DNA of 64,000 nucleotides from the NCBI RefSeq assembly GCF_947498015.1, contig NZ_CANMIR010000015.1, positions 27,044 to 91,043 on the forward strand, read 5' to 3'. The position numbers and the translations under genes are program-made. The notes beneath the pieces were generated by a model. The model had not been told where the DNA came from and did not search any database. It worked only from the letters and a program-made list of their open reading frames with translations. The DNA comes from an uncultured Neptuniibacter sp. GTDB taxonomy: Bacteria; Pseudomonadota; Gammaproteobacteria; Pseudomonadales; Balneatricaceae. This document shows positions 36,905-46,402 of the stretch, piece by piece. Every line of letters starts with the position of its first letter. Position 1 is the first letter of the stretch.

Positions 36905-38590
36905 ATGAGTAAACTCCCTAGCTATACCAGCGGACCTAGTACGACACCACTGATCGGCATGACCATCGGTGACAAGTTTGATGAAATTGCTAACAGATAC
37001 CCGGATAACGATGCTCTGATCGTACGTCATCAGAACCTACGTTACACCTACGCTGAACTTCAGCAAAAAGTTAATGAAGCGGCCCGGGCTTTCCTCGCTA
37101 TCGGGGTAAAACGCGGTGATCGTGTCGGTATGTGGTCACCCAACTGTGCCGAGTGGACAATCACGCAGTTTGCGACTGCAAAAGTCGGTGCCATTCTGGT
37201 GAATATCAACCCGGCTTACCGTCTACACGAGCTGGAATATGCGATGAACCAGTCGGAAGCTAAGTTCCTGGTCACCGCGGGCAACTTTAAGTCCTCTAAC
37301 TACACCCAGATGCTTTTTGATCTGGCTCCGGAACTTAACTCTGCGGAAGAGGGCGAACTGGCATCCGAGAAGCTGCCACATCTGAAAGGTATCGTGAATC
37401 TGGCCAGTGATAAGCACGCCGGCATGTGGCGGTGGGCTGATTTCATGGAGATGGCGGATAAGGTCGACCAGTCCCAGGTGGACCGTGTTCAGGGCGAACT
37501 GCAATTTGATGATCCGATCAATATCCAATACACCTCCGGTACAACCGGATTCCCTAAAGGTGCGGCACTGTCACACCATAATATCCTCAACAACGGTTTT
37601 TTCGTTGCTGAGAGTATGAATTTCACGGATCAGGACCGTCTGGTTATCCCGGTCCCTCTATATCACTGTTTCGGTATGGTGATGGGCAACCTGGGCTGTA
37701 TCACCCATGGCGCAACGATGATCTATCCAGATGAGGGCTTTGAGCCTAAATCAGTACTGCAGGCGGTCTCTGAAGAGCGGGCGACGGCACTCTACGGCGT
37801 GCCCACTATGTTTATTGCAGAGATGGATGATCCCGATTTTGAGCAGTATGACGTTTCAACCCTGCGCACCGGCATTATGGCAGGCTCAATCTGTCCGGCC
37901 GAGGTGATGAAAGCGGTTAACTCAAAACTGCATATGGAAGAGGTCCAGATCGCATACGGCATGACCGAAACCAGCCCGGTTTCTACGCAAACAGCGGCCG
38001 ATGATCCCTTCGAGAAGCGTGTCACTACTGTAGGCCGTACTCAGCCCCATCTTGAAACCAAGCTGGTAGATCCCGCCAGTGGCAATGTTGTAGCACGTGG
38101 CGAAGTGGGTGAACTCTGTACCCGTGGTTACAGTGTGATGCTGAAATACTGGAACAACCCGGAAGCGACCAAAGGCTCTATCGATGAAGCAGGCTGGATG
38201 CACACCGGCGATCTGGCAACCATGGATGAAGAGGGCTACATTCAGATCGTAGGCCGTATCAAAGATATGGTGATCCGTGGTGGTGAGAACGTCTATCCAA
38301 AAGAGATTGAGGAGTTCCTCTACACCCACCCATCAATCTCTGATGTTCAGGTCACCGGGGTTCCGGATAAGAAGTATGGTGAAGAGCTGATCGCCTGGGT
38401 CAAACTCTCTCCGGGTGCAGATGATATTACCGCTGATGATCTGAAAGCGTTCTGTAAGGGTAAAATAACCCACTTCAAGATCCCGCGTTACTTTAAGTTT
38501 GTCGAGGAGTTCCCGATGACAGTAACGGGTAAGATCCAGAAGTTTAAGATGCGTGAAATATCTATTGAAGAACTTGGCTTAGAAGATTAA
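36905..38590 (+). CDS. AMP-dependent acyl-CoA ligase (FadD-like, medium/short chain)
   Basis: 561 residues from the ATG at 36905; another in-frame ATG lies 15 bases upstream and neither has a strong ribosome-binding site. It has the P-loop [18 protein letters not shown], the acyl-pocket motif [10 protein letters not shown], the adenylate motif [20 protein letters not shown], and the C-terminal Lys in [13 protein letters not shown]. It activates a carboxylic acid with ATP and CoA. Such a ligase often follows liu genes in marine gammaproteobacteria; isovalerate or another branched acid is a reasonable guess, and acetoacetate cannot be excluded. It ends before a strong terminator. Confidence 0.86.
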   Translation: MSKLPSYTSGPSTTPLIGMTIGDKFDEIANRYPDNDALIVRHQNLRYTYAELQQKVNEAARAFLAIGVKRGDRVGMWSPNCAEWTITQFATAKVGAILVNINPAYRLHELEYAMNQSEAKFLVTAGNFKSSNYTQMLFDLAPELNSAEEGELASEKLPHLKGIVNLASDKHAGMWRWADFMEMADKVDQSQVDRVQGELQFDDPINIQYTSGTTGFPKGAALSHHNILNNGFFVAESMNFTDQDRLVIPVPLYHCFGMVMGNLGCITHGATMIYPDEGFEPKSVLQAVSEERATALYGVPTMFIAEMDDPDFEQYDVSTLRTGIMAGSICPAEVMKAVNSKLHMEEVQIAYGMTETSPVSTQTAADDPFEKRVTTVGRTQPHLETKLVDPASGNVVARGEVGELCTRGYSVMLKYWNNPEATKGSIDEAGWMHTGDLATMDEEGYIQIVGRIKDMVIRGGENVYPKEIEEFLYTHPSISDVQVTGVPDKKYGEELIAWVKLSPGADDITADDLKAFCKGKITHFKIPRYFKFVEEFPMTVTGKIQKFKMREISIEELGLED

Positions 38591-38610
38591 GTACCACTAA
38601 TAGCCCGATC

Positions 38611-38638
38611 AACGCCAGCCTTCGGGTTGGCGTTTTTG
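38611..38638 (+). terminator. Terminator closing the liu region
   Basis: AACGCCAGCC, tetraloop TTCG, GGTTGGCGTT (one G-T pair), then TTTG. It starts 20 bases past the ligase stop codon. Confidence 0.9.
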
Positions 38639-38655
38639 TCTCCGGAGGAAGAGAG

Positions 38656-39483
38656 ATGACCGACTCCATCAAGCAACATTATGATCAGCAACTGGATGTA
38701 GAGCAGATCATTAAACGCCTGCGACACGCCTACCCGGATGGCCCAAACGTTTATCAATTAGCACCCGTAGATCAGCTGCATATTGGTGGCATAAAAGCCT
38801 CTTTGAAGCTATTGCAACGGATCAAAGAGAGCGGGGCTAAACGGATTCTAGATATAGGCTCCGGTTTAGGCGGGTTGATGCGTCTGCTGGAAAGGGAAAC
38901 CGGCCGTAGTGTGATCGGGGTTGATATTACCCATGAATTGAACAAAGTGAACCGTGCACTTTCTGCTCTGACCTCTGACAGCCAACCACCTTTTGTGATA
39001 ACCGCAGATGCCCATCATCTACCATTCGGTGATGCGCAGTTTGATCTGGTGCTGTTTCAGCACAGTCTACTGAATATGCCCGATGATATTCAGGTCCTAT
39101 CGGAGTGTCAGCGAGTGCTTTCAGAAGGTGGCCAGTTACTTCTGCATGAGGTGATCCAAGGCCCTGAGCATCAACAGATGTGCTATCCGGTACCCTGGGC
39201 TCGTGATCCCCAACACTCGCACCTGCTCAAGCAACAGCAGTTAACAGAGCGCCTGCGCGATTGCGGTTTCCAAATTGAAACGCTTAATGATTGGTCGGAG
39301 GAAGCCCTAAGCTGGCGAAAACGCCAGAGTGAAAAGGAGCGTGAGCATCCATCGACACCGGCTACGGTCTCCCCTGCGCTGATCCTCGGCCCAGAGTTTC
39401 TGCAGATGGGCCGAAATGTGATGAATAATTTGGAGAAACAGGCCGCTTGCGTGATTGAACTCAGCGCGAGAAAACTAGGCTAA
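38656..39483 (+). CDS. Class I SAM-dependent methyltransferase
   Basis: 275 residues. The SAM-binding motif ILDIGSGLGGLMRLLE, motif II VIGVDITHELNKVNRA and motif IV FDLVLFQHSLLNMP are all clear. The upstream stretch VDQLHIGGIKA resembles sarcosine/dimethylglycine or phosphoethanolamine N-methyltransferases, so a small amine or osmolyte substrate is possible. GGAGG lies eight bases before the ATG. The 3' end overlaps the convergent diguanylate cyclase gene by nine bases. It is otherwise a single-gene unit. Confidence 0.8.
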   Translation: MTDSIKQHYDQQLDVEQIIKRLRHAYPDGPNVYQLAPVDQLHIGGIKASLKLLQRIKESGAKRILDIGSGLGGLMRLLERETGRSVIGVDITHELNKVNRALSALTSDSQPPFVITADAHHLPFGDAQFDLVLFQHSLLNMPDDIQVLSECQRVLSEGGQLLLHEVIQGPEHQQMCYPVPWARDPQHSHLLKQQQLTERLRDCGFQIETLNDWSEEALSWRKRQSEKEREHPSTPATVSPALILGPEFLQMGRNVMNNLEKQAACVIELSARKLG

Positions 39484-40413
39484 CGCCTCTGAGCCGAGTG
39501 AGTAAGAGCTCCCCTGCTGCTGTTTCGCCTGATACATCGCTTTATCCGCTCGGTTAACAAGCGTATCCAGCCGCTCTTTCGGATGATATTCGGCAATACC
39601 GATACTGCAACCACACCCCAACAGTGGCTGGGATAAGCGATTCACTTCAGATAGGATTCTCTGCGTCAGCACTGACGCGGCATCAACGACATCGTTCTGC
39701 TGTTTAATCAGAATAACAAACTCATCGCCTCCAAGACGGGCCGTAAGATCAGCTTCGCGTGTGACCTCTTTTATGATTGCCCCAAAAGCTACGATCACAT
39801 TATCCCCTTCGGCGTGCCCATAGCGATCATTCACTTTTTTGAAACAATCAAGATCGATGTAAAGAACAGCAATACCACTTCCATCCCGATCCGCGGCAGC
39901 CAGCATCTTCTGTCCATACTGAAAGAATGCACGGCGATTGAGAAAATTGGTCAGATCATCATGATCAGCCACATACTCTATCTGAGACTGCTGTCGTTTA
40001 AGGTCGGTAATATCCTTACTAATCCCAACCAAACCGATGACATCGCCCTGTTCATCAAACACCGGGTTCTTGGTGGAGGAAACCCAGCAGAGCTCACCCT
40101 CAAGGTTGAAATAAGGCTCTTCATGAAAGCGCAGAGACTCCCCCTGCTCTATCACCTGTCTCTCAAAAGCATAATAACGCTCTGCATGTTCGAGCGGAAA
40201 GATATCAAAATCATCCTTTCCAACCAGCTCTTTCCAGCTTTGATGCCGTGCTAGGTGGGCAAAAGCGGTGCTGGTATAGACAAACTTATGCTGCTCATCT
40301 TTGATGTAGATGAAGTCATCCGTAGTCTCCAGCAGAGTCTCCAGATCCCGTTTATAGCGTGTCAGTTCTATATTTTCAGCGACTAATTGCTGAAGCTTTA
40401 CGTTTTCAGACAT
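39475..40413 (-). CDS. PAS-containing diguanylate cyclase
   Basis: 312-residue soluble protein: short N-terminal coiled coil, PAS domain about 25-138 (TTDDFIYIKDEQHKFVYTST, GLVGISKDITDLK), then a GGDEF domain 150-305. The active site is intact (GGDEF at 228-232, with metal-binding Asp in LYIDLDCFKKVND). The product-inhibition site RxxD (R219, D222) lies exactly five residues before GGDEF. It should make c-di-GMP under PAS control with feedback inhibition. There is no membrane segment, so it senses an intracellular cue. It has no obvious operon partner. Confidence 0.9.
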   Translation of the reverse strand: MSENVKLQQLVAENIELTRYKRDLETLLETTDDFIYIKDEQHKFVYTSTAFAHLARHQSWKELVGKDDFDIFPLEHAERYYAFERQVIEQGESLRFHEEPYFNLEGELCWVSSTKNPVFDEQGDVIGLVGISKDITDLKRQQSQIEYVADHDDLTNFLNRRAFFQYGQKMLAAADRDGSGIAVLYIDLDCFKKVNDRYGHAEGDNVIVAFGAIIKEVTREADLTARLGGDEFVILIKQQNDVVDAASVLTQRILSEVNRLSQPLLGCGCSIGIAEYHPKERLDTLVNRADKAMYQAKQQQGSSYSLGSEALA

Positions 40414-40550
40414 CAGGTAACCAGCTCAGATATCAGATCTATTATCATTATGTTAGCAACATCTAATTAATACTTTAACTATATTGCTGAGATAGTAAAT
40501 ACCTTCAGGATATCGCATACTGTGTTTTTTATCCTGAACTGATACCCTGA

Positions 40551-41183
40551 ATGTTCGAACATTTCCTCTGGTTACCCTTTTTGCTCGCCATCACCGCGCT
40601 CACACTTACCCCCGGCGTCGACAGCCTGCTGGTGATGCGTAACTCGGTACGCGGCGGTACTCAAGACGGTCTGGTAACCAGCTTCGGTATCTGTCTGGGC
40701 TTATTTGTTCACGCCCTGATCTCAGCAGCAGGACTTTCTGTCATTTTATTAGGTTCGGCTGAGCTATTTACTCTGCTAAAACTGGCCGGAGCGGGTTATC
40801 TAGTCTGGCTGGGGTTACAGAGCCTGCGCTCTGCATACCAACACAAAGCGATGGTTATCGGAGAGGTAAGGAAAGATACACGGGTCAGTTGGTTTACCTC
40901 CCTTCGCGAAGGACTGCTGTCCAATGTACTTAATCCCAAGACCGTTATCTTCTATATGGCATTCCTGCCACAATTTATCGACCCGGCCTACCCCGCTGTA
41001 CCGCAGGCCTTAATGATGGCAGGCGTTCACTTTCTGATCGGTATGCTCTGGCAGGGCGCACTGGTTCTAATGGTGAACAGAGCAAAAGTATGGCTGCAGA
41101 GGCCGCGTGTCAGCCAGATAATGGAGAGTATCACAGGGTTCTTGCTGGTCGGTTTTGGTGTCAAGCTCGCCAGTAACCATTAA
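40551..41183 (+). CDS. LysE-family amino acid exporter
   Basis: 210-residue inner-membrane protein with about six hydrophobic segments. The LysE/RhtB family N-terminus is present (FLLAITALTLTPGVDSLLVMRNSVRGG, with the conserved Pro-Gly), as is FREGLLSNVLNPKTVIFYMAFLPQF-like sequence in the middle. It exports amino acids or related small molecules. The start codon lacks a clear ribosome-binding site. Followed at once by a strong terminator, it forms a single-gene unit. The specific substrate is not predictable. Confidence 0.87.
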   Translation: MFEHFLWLPFLLAITALTLTPGVDSLLVMRNSVRGGTQDGLVTSFGICLGLFVHALISAAGLSVILLGSAELFTLLKLAGAGYLVWLGLQSLRSAYQHKAMVIGEVRKDTRVSWFTSLREGLLSNVLNPKTVIFYMAFLPQFIDPAYPAVPQALMMAGVHFLIGMLWQGALVLMVNRAKVWLQRPRVSQIMESITGFLLVGFGVKLASNH

Positions 41184-41186
41184 AAA

Positions 41187-41213
41187 AAATCCCCGCAATA
41201 GCGGGGATTTTTT
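41187..41213. terminator. Bidirectional terminator
   Basis: AAATCCCCGC, loop AATA, GCGGGGATTT, then TTT on the plus strand and an equivalent T-run on the minus strand. It serves the convergent LysE-like and acyl-CoA dehydrogenase genes. Confidence 0.92.
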
Positions 41214-41237
41214 AAATCGCGGGTTTAACTTTTCTCA

Positions 41238-43034
41238 TCAGGCATACCAGGCAGACGCCAGCTGATCATCAGACATCGCCATAATTGACTCACTGCCCGA
41301 AGCAACCATCTGGGCAAAAGAAGCAGTTCTCGGCAATACCTGCGCAGCGTAGAAGCGTGCGCTAAGAATTTTAGCATTTAGGAAGGTTTCATCCCCTCCC
41401 GCTTGCAACTCCTCACCTGCCGCTAACGCCGCCTTGAGCAACTGCCAACCGCCACAAAGCGTACCCATTAGCATCAGATAGTTATAAGCGATCGATCCCG
41501 CCAACTGAGGATCATCCTGGCTCCCGCTCAGCAAAGCCTCCTGCGCGACTTTAGCTTGTTGCAACGAGGATTCCAGCTGAGCCGATTCCGTTGCAAAGCT
41601 ACCCTGCGCCTTCAATTGTGCAATAACCTCTGCAATCTCTGCTTGCACAGCAGCGCCAGCTTCTCCACCATCAAACAGGGTTTTACGCCCCACCAGATCT
41701 AATGCCTGAATCGCGTTGGTTCCCTCATAGATAGGCAGGATACGTGCATCTCGATAGTGTTGCGCAGCACCCGTCTCTTCAATAAAGCCCATACCGCCAT
41801 GAACCTGAACGCCCAGAGAGGTCACTTCCTGAGCGACTTCGGTGCACCAGCCTTTCACAATTGGCGTCAGATAAGCCGCTCGTGCCGACTCTGTTGCACG
41901 TTGTGCCGCATCTTCAGATCGGTGAGAGAAGTCCAGACTGGCACAGGCATCATATGCCAGCGCGCGCCCTGCTTCAGTGATCGATTTCATGGTCTGTAAC
42001 ATACGCCGGACATCCGCATGGCGTATAATCGGCCCAGCTTCTTTGCTACCCACTGACGGACTCTGAATGCGGTCGTGAGCATACTCCAGTGCATGTTGAT
42101 AAGCGCGTTCTGAGATCGCCACCCCCTGCAAACCCACTGCCAGACGGGCATTGTTCATCATGGTGAACATACATGCCAGACCTCGGTTTTCTTCACCTAC
42201 CAGATAACCGATTGCCCCCTCTTCGTCACCGAAGGCCATCACACAGGTTGGGCTGGCATGGATACCCAGTTTATGTTCCAGCGAGACACACTTCGCATCA
42301 TTACGTTCGCCCAGTGAACCATCCTCATTAACAAGGAATTTCGGTACCACAAACAGGCTGATCCCTTTCACACCCGGAGGCGCATCAGGCAAACGAGCCA
42401 ATACCAGGTGGATGATATTTTCAGCCATATCATGCTCACCCCAGGTGATGAAAATCTTCTGGCCTTTAATCCGGTAATGATCACCTTCTCGCTCAGCTTT
42501 AGTCCTAACAGCCGCAAGATCCGAGCCCGCCTGTGGCTCTGTCAGGTTCATAGTACCGGTCCACTCGCCACTGATCAGTTGCGGTAAGTAACAGGCTTTC
42601 AGTTCATCGCTGGCATTGTGATAGATCGCTTCAACCGCGCCCTGACTCAGCAGCGGGCACAATCCCCAAGCCATATTAGCCGACTGCCACATCTCCATCA
42701 CCGGGATAGAGAGTGCATAAGGCAGTCCCTGACCACCATACTCAGGATCAAACTGCAGTGATCCCCATGCTCCTTCAGCAAACTGCTGATAAGCGTCTGC
42801 GAACCCTTCCGGGGTAGGCACATCCAAGCCATCCAACTTAACACCGGTCTGATCGCCGACCTCATTTAGCGGAGACAGCACAGCATTTGCAACCTTGCCT
42901 GCTTCCTCAAGGATCGCAACAACCATATCATCGGTCGCATCTTCATAACCCGGCAGTTCTGCTAATTGGGTCATTCGCGCATTGTGTCGTAGCGCAAAAT
43001 TCATATCTTTCTGAGGAGCCTTGTAATCAGCCAT
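41238..43034 (-). CDS. Acyl-CoA dehydrogenase with extended C-terminal domain (DmdC-like)
   Basis: 598 residues, about 200 longer than ordinary acyl-CoA dehydrogenases. The N-terminal extension (MADYKAPQKDMNFALRHNA), MNLTEPQAGSDLAAVRTKAE in the FAD domain, catalytic Glu in LPIYEGTNAIQALDL, and the extra C-terminal helical domain match the family that includes the 3-methylmercaptopropionyl-CoA dehydrogenase DmdC and uncharacterised fatty acyl-CoA dehydrogenases. It lies 69 bases downstream of an acyl-CoA ligase on the same strand, so the two probably handle the same acid. The substrate is not determined. Confidence 0.85.
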   Translation of the reverse strand: MADYKAPQKDMNFALRHNARMTQLAELPGYEDATDDMVVAILEEAGKVANAVLSPLNEVGDQTGVKLDGLDVPTPEGFADAYQQFAEGAWGSLQFDPEYGGQGLPYALSIPVMEMWQSANMAWGLCPLLSQGAVEAIYHNASDELKACYLPQLISGEWTGTMNLTEPQAGSDLAAVRTKAEREGDHYRIKGQKIFITWGEHDMAENIIHLVLARLPDAPPGVKGISLFVVPKFLVNEDGSLGERNDAKCVSLEHKLGIHASPTCVMAFGDEEGAIGYLVGEENRGLACMFTMMNNARLAVGLQGVAISERAYQHALEYAHDRIQSPSVGSKEAGPIIRHADVRRMLQTMKSITEAGRALAYDACASLDFSHRSEDAAQRATESARAAYLTPIVKGWCTEVAQEVTSLGVQVHGGMGFIEETGAAQHYRDARILPIYEGTNAIQALDLVGRKTLFDGGEAGAAVQAEIAEVIAQLKAQGSFATESAQLESSLQQAKVAQEALLSGSQDDPQLAGSIAYNYLMLMGTLCGGWQLLKAALAAGEELQAGGDETFLNAKILSARFYAAQVLPRTASFAQMVASGSESIMAMSDDQLASAWYA

Positions 43035-43103
43035 TCAATTCGCCTCGATTCTTTCTGTATATCTGAACGAAGGCGCTTCTCATGAAGCGCCTGTTTAATC
43101 TGA

Positions 43104-44729
43104 CTATTTTGCCTGCTGACGCAGTACAAACTTCTGGATTTTACCGGTGGAGGTTTTCGGTAATTCACCAAAGACAATCTCTTTCGGCGCTTTGAATCGA
43201 GCCATGCTGTTGCGGCAAAATTCTATGATCTCCTCGGCCGTGACCTCTACTTCCTCTTTCGTTTTAATAAAGGCACAGGGCACCTCACCCCACTTTTCAT
43301 CAGCTTTCGCCACGACAGCCGCCTCCATCACAGCAGGGTGACGATAAAGTACATCCTCAACCTCGATGGAGGAGATGTTCTCGCCACCTGAGATAATAAT
43401 GTCCTTGGAACGGTCTTTGATTTCGATATAACCATCTTCATGCCATACCGCAAGATCACCTGAGTGGAACCAGCCCCCCTCGAAAGATTCATCTGTTGTC
43501 GATGGATTTTTCAGGTAGCCTTTCATCACCAGATTGCCACGCATAAAGATCTCACCCATGGTTTCACCATCCTGAGGCACCGGTTCTAGCGTTTCAGGAT
43601 TTGCCACCATCAGACCTTCCAGCATCGGCGCTTTCACGCCCTGACGCGCTTTCAGTCGAGCCTTCTGTTCCAGCGTGCTATCGTCCCATTTGTCATGCCA
43701 TGCACACACCACTGATGGGCCATAGGTCTCGGTCAAACCGTACACATGGGTCACCTCAACACCCATCTCTTCCATACCCTGAATCACAGCAGCAGGTGGC
43801 GCTGCACCGGCAGTCATCACTTTAATCTTGTGATCAATATCCGCCTTCATCTCATCCGGTGCATTGTTAAGCATATTCAAGACAATTGGAGCACCACAGA
43901 AGTGATCAACCTTCTCTTTTCGGATCAGATCATAGATATCCTGATCACGTACATGTCGTAGAGAAACGCTGGTGCCAGCCGCCGCAGCGATCGACCATGG
44001 GAAGCACCAGCCATTACAATGGAACATCGGCAGGGTCCATAGATAGGTCGGGTGGCGACCCATATCCCAGGAGACAATATTGCTCATCGCATTCAGGTAA
44101 GCACCACGATGATGGTATACCACCCCTTTCGGGTTGCCGGTTGTACCCGAGGTATAGTTGAGCGTAATCGCGTCCCACTCATCTGCCGGTGGCTGCCAGT
44201 TATATTCAGGGTCCCCTTCAGCAATAAACGCTTCGTAATCCATCGAGCCGATCAGTTCTCCTCCCTCGTAGGTCGGATCATCGATATCGATAACCAGCGG
44301 TGTCGTACCGGCAATACGCAGTGCTTTCTGCACAACCTCTGAGAATTCGCGCTCAACAATAACGACCTTGCTTTCTGCATGCTGCAAAATAAAAGCGATC
44401 GCTTCAGCATCCAGACGAATATTGACCGCATTAAGCACCGCACCAGCCATCGGCACACCAAAATGTGCTTCAAATACCTCTGGCAAATTTGGCGCGATCA
44501 CAGATACGGTATCCCCCTCACCGATACCCCGCTGGGTGAGAGCACTGGCCAACTGACGACAACGGCTATAGGTCTCAGACCAGTTACGACGTAGATCACC
44601 GTGAATCGTGGCAACCTGATCAGGGTATACAAAGGCAGCACGCTCAATAAAACTTAACGGTGTCAGTGCCGCATAATTCGCCTGATTTTGGTCTAGTCCC
44701 AGCGCATATGGATTATGTTTAGTACTCAT
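43104..44729 (-). CDS. AMP-dependent acyl-CoA synthetase
   Basis: 541 residues. It has the P-loop LNYTSGTTGNPKGVVYHHRG, LPMFHCNGWCFPW (a motif of the plant AAE/bacterial short- and medium-chain acyl activating group), VYGLTETYGPSV, FHSGDLAVWHEDGYIEI and the catalytic Lys in TSTGKIQKFVLRQ. It activates a carboxylic acid for the dehydrogenase encoded just downstream. It is divergent from the FixL/FixJ-like two-component system, which may control it. The sequence differs from characterised DmdB, so activation of methylmercaptopropionate is only one possibility. Confidence 0.87.
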   Translation of the reverse strand: MSTKHNPYALGLDQNQANYAALTPLSFIERAAFVYPDQVATIHGDLRRNWSETYSRCRQLASALTQRGIGEGDTVSVIAPNLPEVFEAHFGVPMAGAVLNAVNIRLDAEAIAFILQHAESKVVIVEREFSEVVQKALRIAGTTPLVIDIDDPTYEGGELIGSMDYEAFIAEGDPEYNWQPPADEWDAITLNYTSGTTGNPKGVVYHHRGAYLNAMSNIVSWDMGRHPTYLWTLPMFHCNGWCFPWSIAAAAGTSVSLRHVRDQDIYDLIRKEKVDHFCGAPIVLNMLNNAPDEMKADIDHKIKVMTAGAAPPAAVIQGMEEMGVEVTHVYGLTETYGPSVVCAWHDKWDDSTLEQKARLKARQGVKAPMLEGLMVANPETLEPVPQDGETMGEIFMRGNLVMKGYLKNPSTTDESFEGGWFHSGDLAVWHEDGYIEIKDRSKDIIISGGENISSIEVEDVLYRHPAVMEAAVVAKADEKWGEVPCAFIKTKEEVEVTAEEIIEFCRNSMARFKAPKEIVFGELPKTSTGKIQKFVLRQQAK

Positions 44730-44798
44730 AGTTATGGTTCCTGTGCAAAGCCCGCAGAGAGATTTCTTCTTATTTAGTACGTTATATAAACAATACTA

Positions 44799-44813
44799 CG
44801 TAATTTCCCTTAT
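44799..44813. promoter_or_regulatory. AATTTCCCTTAT element between acyl-CoA ligase and kinase genes
   Basis: CGTAATTTCCCTTAT shares 12 consecutive bases with the element upstream of mmsR (20924-20935). It is about 75 bases upstream of the ligase start on the minus strand and about 70 upstream of the kinase gene. Confidence 0.5.
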
Positions 44814-44860
44814 TACTCAAGCTATTCTAAAGTCATAATATAAACGACTAGATTTATTGA

Positions 44861-44874
44861 CAGGGATTTCCCTG
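44861..44874. promoter_or_regulatory. CAGGGA-TT-TCCCTG inverted repeat before the kinase gene
   Basis: CAGGGATTTCCCTG is an inverted repeat with 6-bp arms, an AGGG-N4-CCCT match. It lies about 10 bases before the kinase start codon and next to its ribosome-binding site, where a bound protein would block expression: a possible autoregulatory site. Confidence 0.45.
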
Positions 44875-44884
44875 AGGTTGATGT

Positions 44885-46402
44885 ATGAGCACAGTAACTC
44901 CTTTCGAATTAGAGAAGTGTCGTGAAGATGCTGATCGCTACCGCCTGTTAGCCGAACAGTCCACGGATATGATCTCGCGCCACACCCCAACAAAGGAGTG
45001 GACCTACATTGATGCCAGCCCAGCCGTCGAACGCGTTTTAGGCTATAAGCCCGAAGAGATTATCGGGATGGCAGGTTATGAGCAGTTTCACCCTGAAGAT
45101 GCTGATAACCTCTCAAAACGAGATGACAGTGTGCGCTACCGCGAAGGGGTATACACCAATGTGTATCGCTATCGTCATAAAGAGGGACATTACATCTGGC
45201 TGGAGACTACCAGCCGTACCATCCGTGACGAAGAAGGCCGCCCGATCGAAATTATCTGCGTCTCCCGAGATGTAACGGAACGCGAAGAAGCGCAAAGAGA
45301 TATGCGCCGACTGGCACGGGTTGTGGAAGCATCCTCCGATATGATTATGTTCTGCAACCACAAAACCCAGAAACTCACCTACCTGAACGAATCCGCCTAC
45401 CACACTCTGGGATCGGAGAAAGACACACCGGTCATCTACTATCTGCACCAGCTGTTTGCCGGTGAGGTTCTGGATACGCTGGTCAAGGATGCGTTGGAGC
45501 ATGCATCACTTCACGGTGTTTGGTATGGCAGCATTCCGATGCAGCTACCGGATAACCTTAACCGTGTTGCAGAGATCCGGGAGATTATCGCGCACCGAAA
45601 CCGTCGTGAGAATGACCAGTTAGAGTACTACTCAATCATCGGGCGCGACATTACCCTGCGCCGTCAGGCTGAAGAGGAAGCCAAACGCCACCAGCTTGAA
45701 CTGGCGCATATGTCCCGGCTACTCTCAGTTGGTGAGATGGCAACCGGGCTGGCTCATGAAGTGAATCAGCCACTGGCGGCTATTTTAAATTACTGTCATG
45801 GCACCCAGCGCCGCCTCGAAGAGGGTGTGGATAACCCTGTACAGACGGTTTCCAATTCGATGAAGCTGATCATGAAACAGGCGAAGCGCGCCTCAGATAT
45901 TATCAAGCGGATGCGCTCATTTGTGCGCAAGACCGATTACCACAGTCAGGATTTCTCCATCAACGACAGCTGTAATGAGGTGAGCGCCTTCCTCTATCAG
46001 GAGGCTCTGGATCATAACATCACTTTTGATTTTAACCTGGGTGAGGGCCTACCCCACCTCGTGGCAGACAAGGTCCAGATTGAACAGGTACTGTTAAACC
46101 TGATGAGAAATGCGATCGAAGCATACAGCGATTGTAAGAAGCCCTACAGACCCGTTATTATCACTACCCACACTACTGAAGGATATATCCATGTCTCAGT
46201 AGAGGATAAAGCGAAAGGGATCACTAACGAAGGGTTAGCAAACCTGTTCGAACCGTTCTACACCTCGAAATCTACCGGCCTGGGTATGGGTCTTTCCATC
46301 TCCCAGACCATTATTGAAACCCATGGCGGTCAGCTCTGGGCGGAGAGTGACGGTGAAACAGGCACCCACTTTTATATGAAATTGCCGCTAAGAGAACAGT
46401 AA
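44885..46402 (+). CDS. PAS-domain sensor histidine kinase (FixL/TodS-like)
   Basis: 505-residue soluble kinase: PAS 1 about 15-135 (RHTPTKEWTYIDASPAVERV, HKEGHYIWLETTSRTI, CVSRDVTEREEA), a second PAS-like region about 140-270, coiled coil, then a dimerisation domain with H291 in GLAHEVNQPLAAILNYC and an HATPase domain (NLMRNAIEA, FEPFYTSKSTGLGMGLSIS). The G1 box reads EDKAKGI rather than the usual DNGPGI, an atypical form. The absence of membrane helices implies a cytoplasmic signal. It is translationally coupled to the FixJ-like regulator. It is divergent from an acyl-CoA ligase gene, so it may sense an organic acid or its CoA ester. Confidence 0.87.
   Translation: MSTVTPFELEKCREDADRYRLLAEQSTDMISRHTPTKEWTYIDASPAVERVLGYKPEEIIGMAGYEQFHPEDADNLSKRDDSVRYREGVYTNVYRYRHKEGHYIWLETTSRTIRDEEGRPIEIICVSRDVTEREEAQRDMRRLARVVEASSDMIMFCNHKTQKLTYLNESAYHTLGSEKDTPVIYYLHQLFAGEVLDTLVKDALEHASLHGVWYGSIPMQLPDNLNRVAEIREIIAHRNRRENDQLEYYSIIGRDITLRRQAEEEAKRHQLELAHMSRLLSVGEMATGLAHEVNQPLAAILNYCHGTQRRLEEGVDNPVQTVSNSMKLIMKQAKRASDIIKRMRSFVRKTDYHSQDFSINDSCNEVSAFLYQEALDHNITFDFNLGEGLPHLVADKVQIEQVLLNLMRNAIEAYSDCKKPYRPVIITTHTTEGYIHVSVEDKAKGITNEGLANLFEPFYTSKSTGLGMGLSISQTIIETHGGQLWAESDGETGTHFYMKLPLREQ

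Noticed and set aside
43104..44729. Calling the acyl-CoA ligase/dehydrogenase pair dmdB-dmdC
   Set aside because: The dehydrogenase is DmdC-like in length and layout, but the ligase sequence differs from what I recall of characterised DmdB, so DMSP catabolism is not established.
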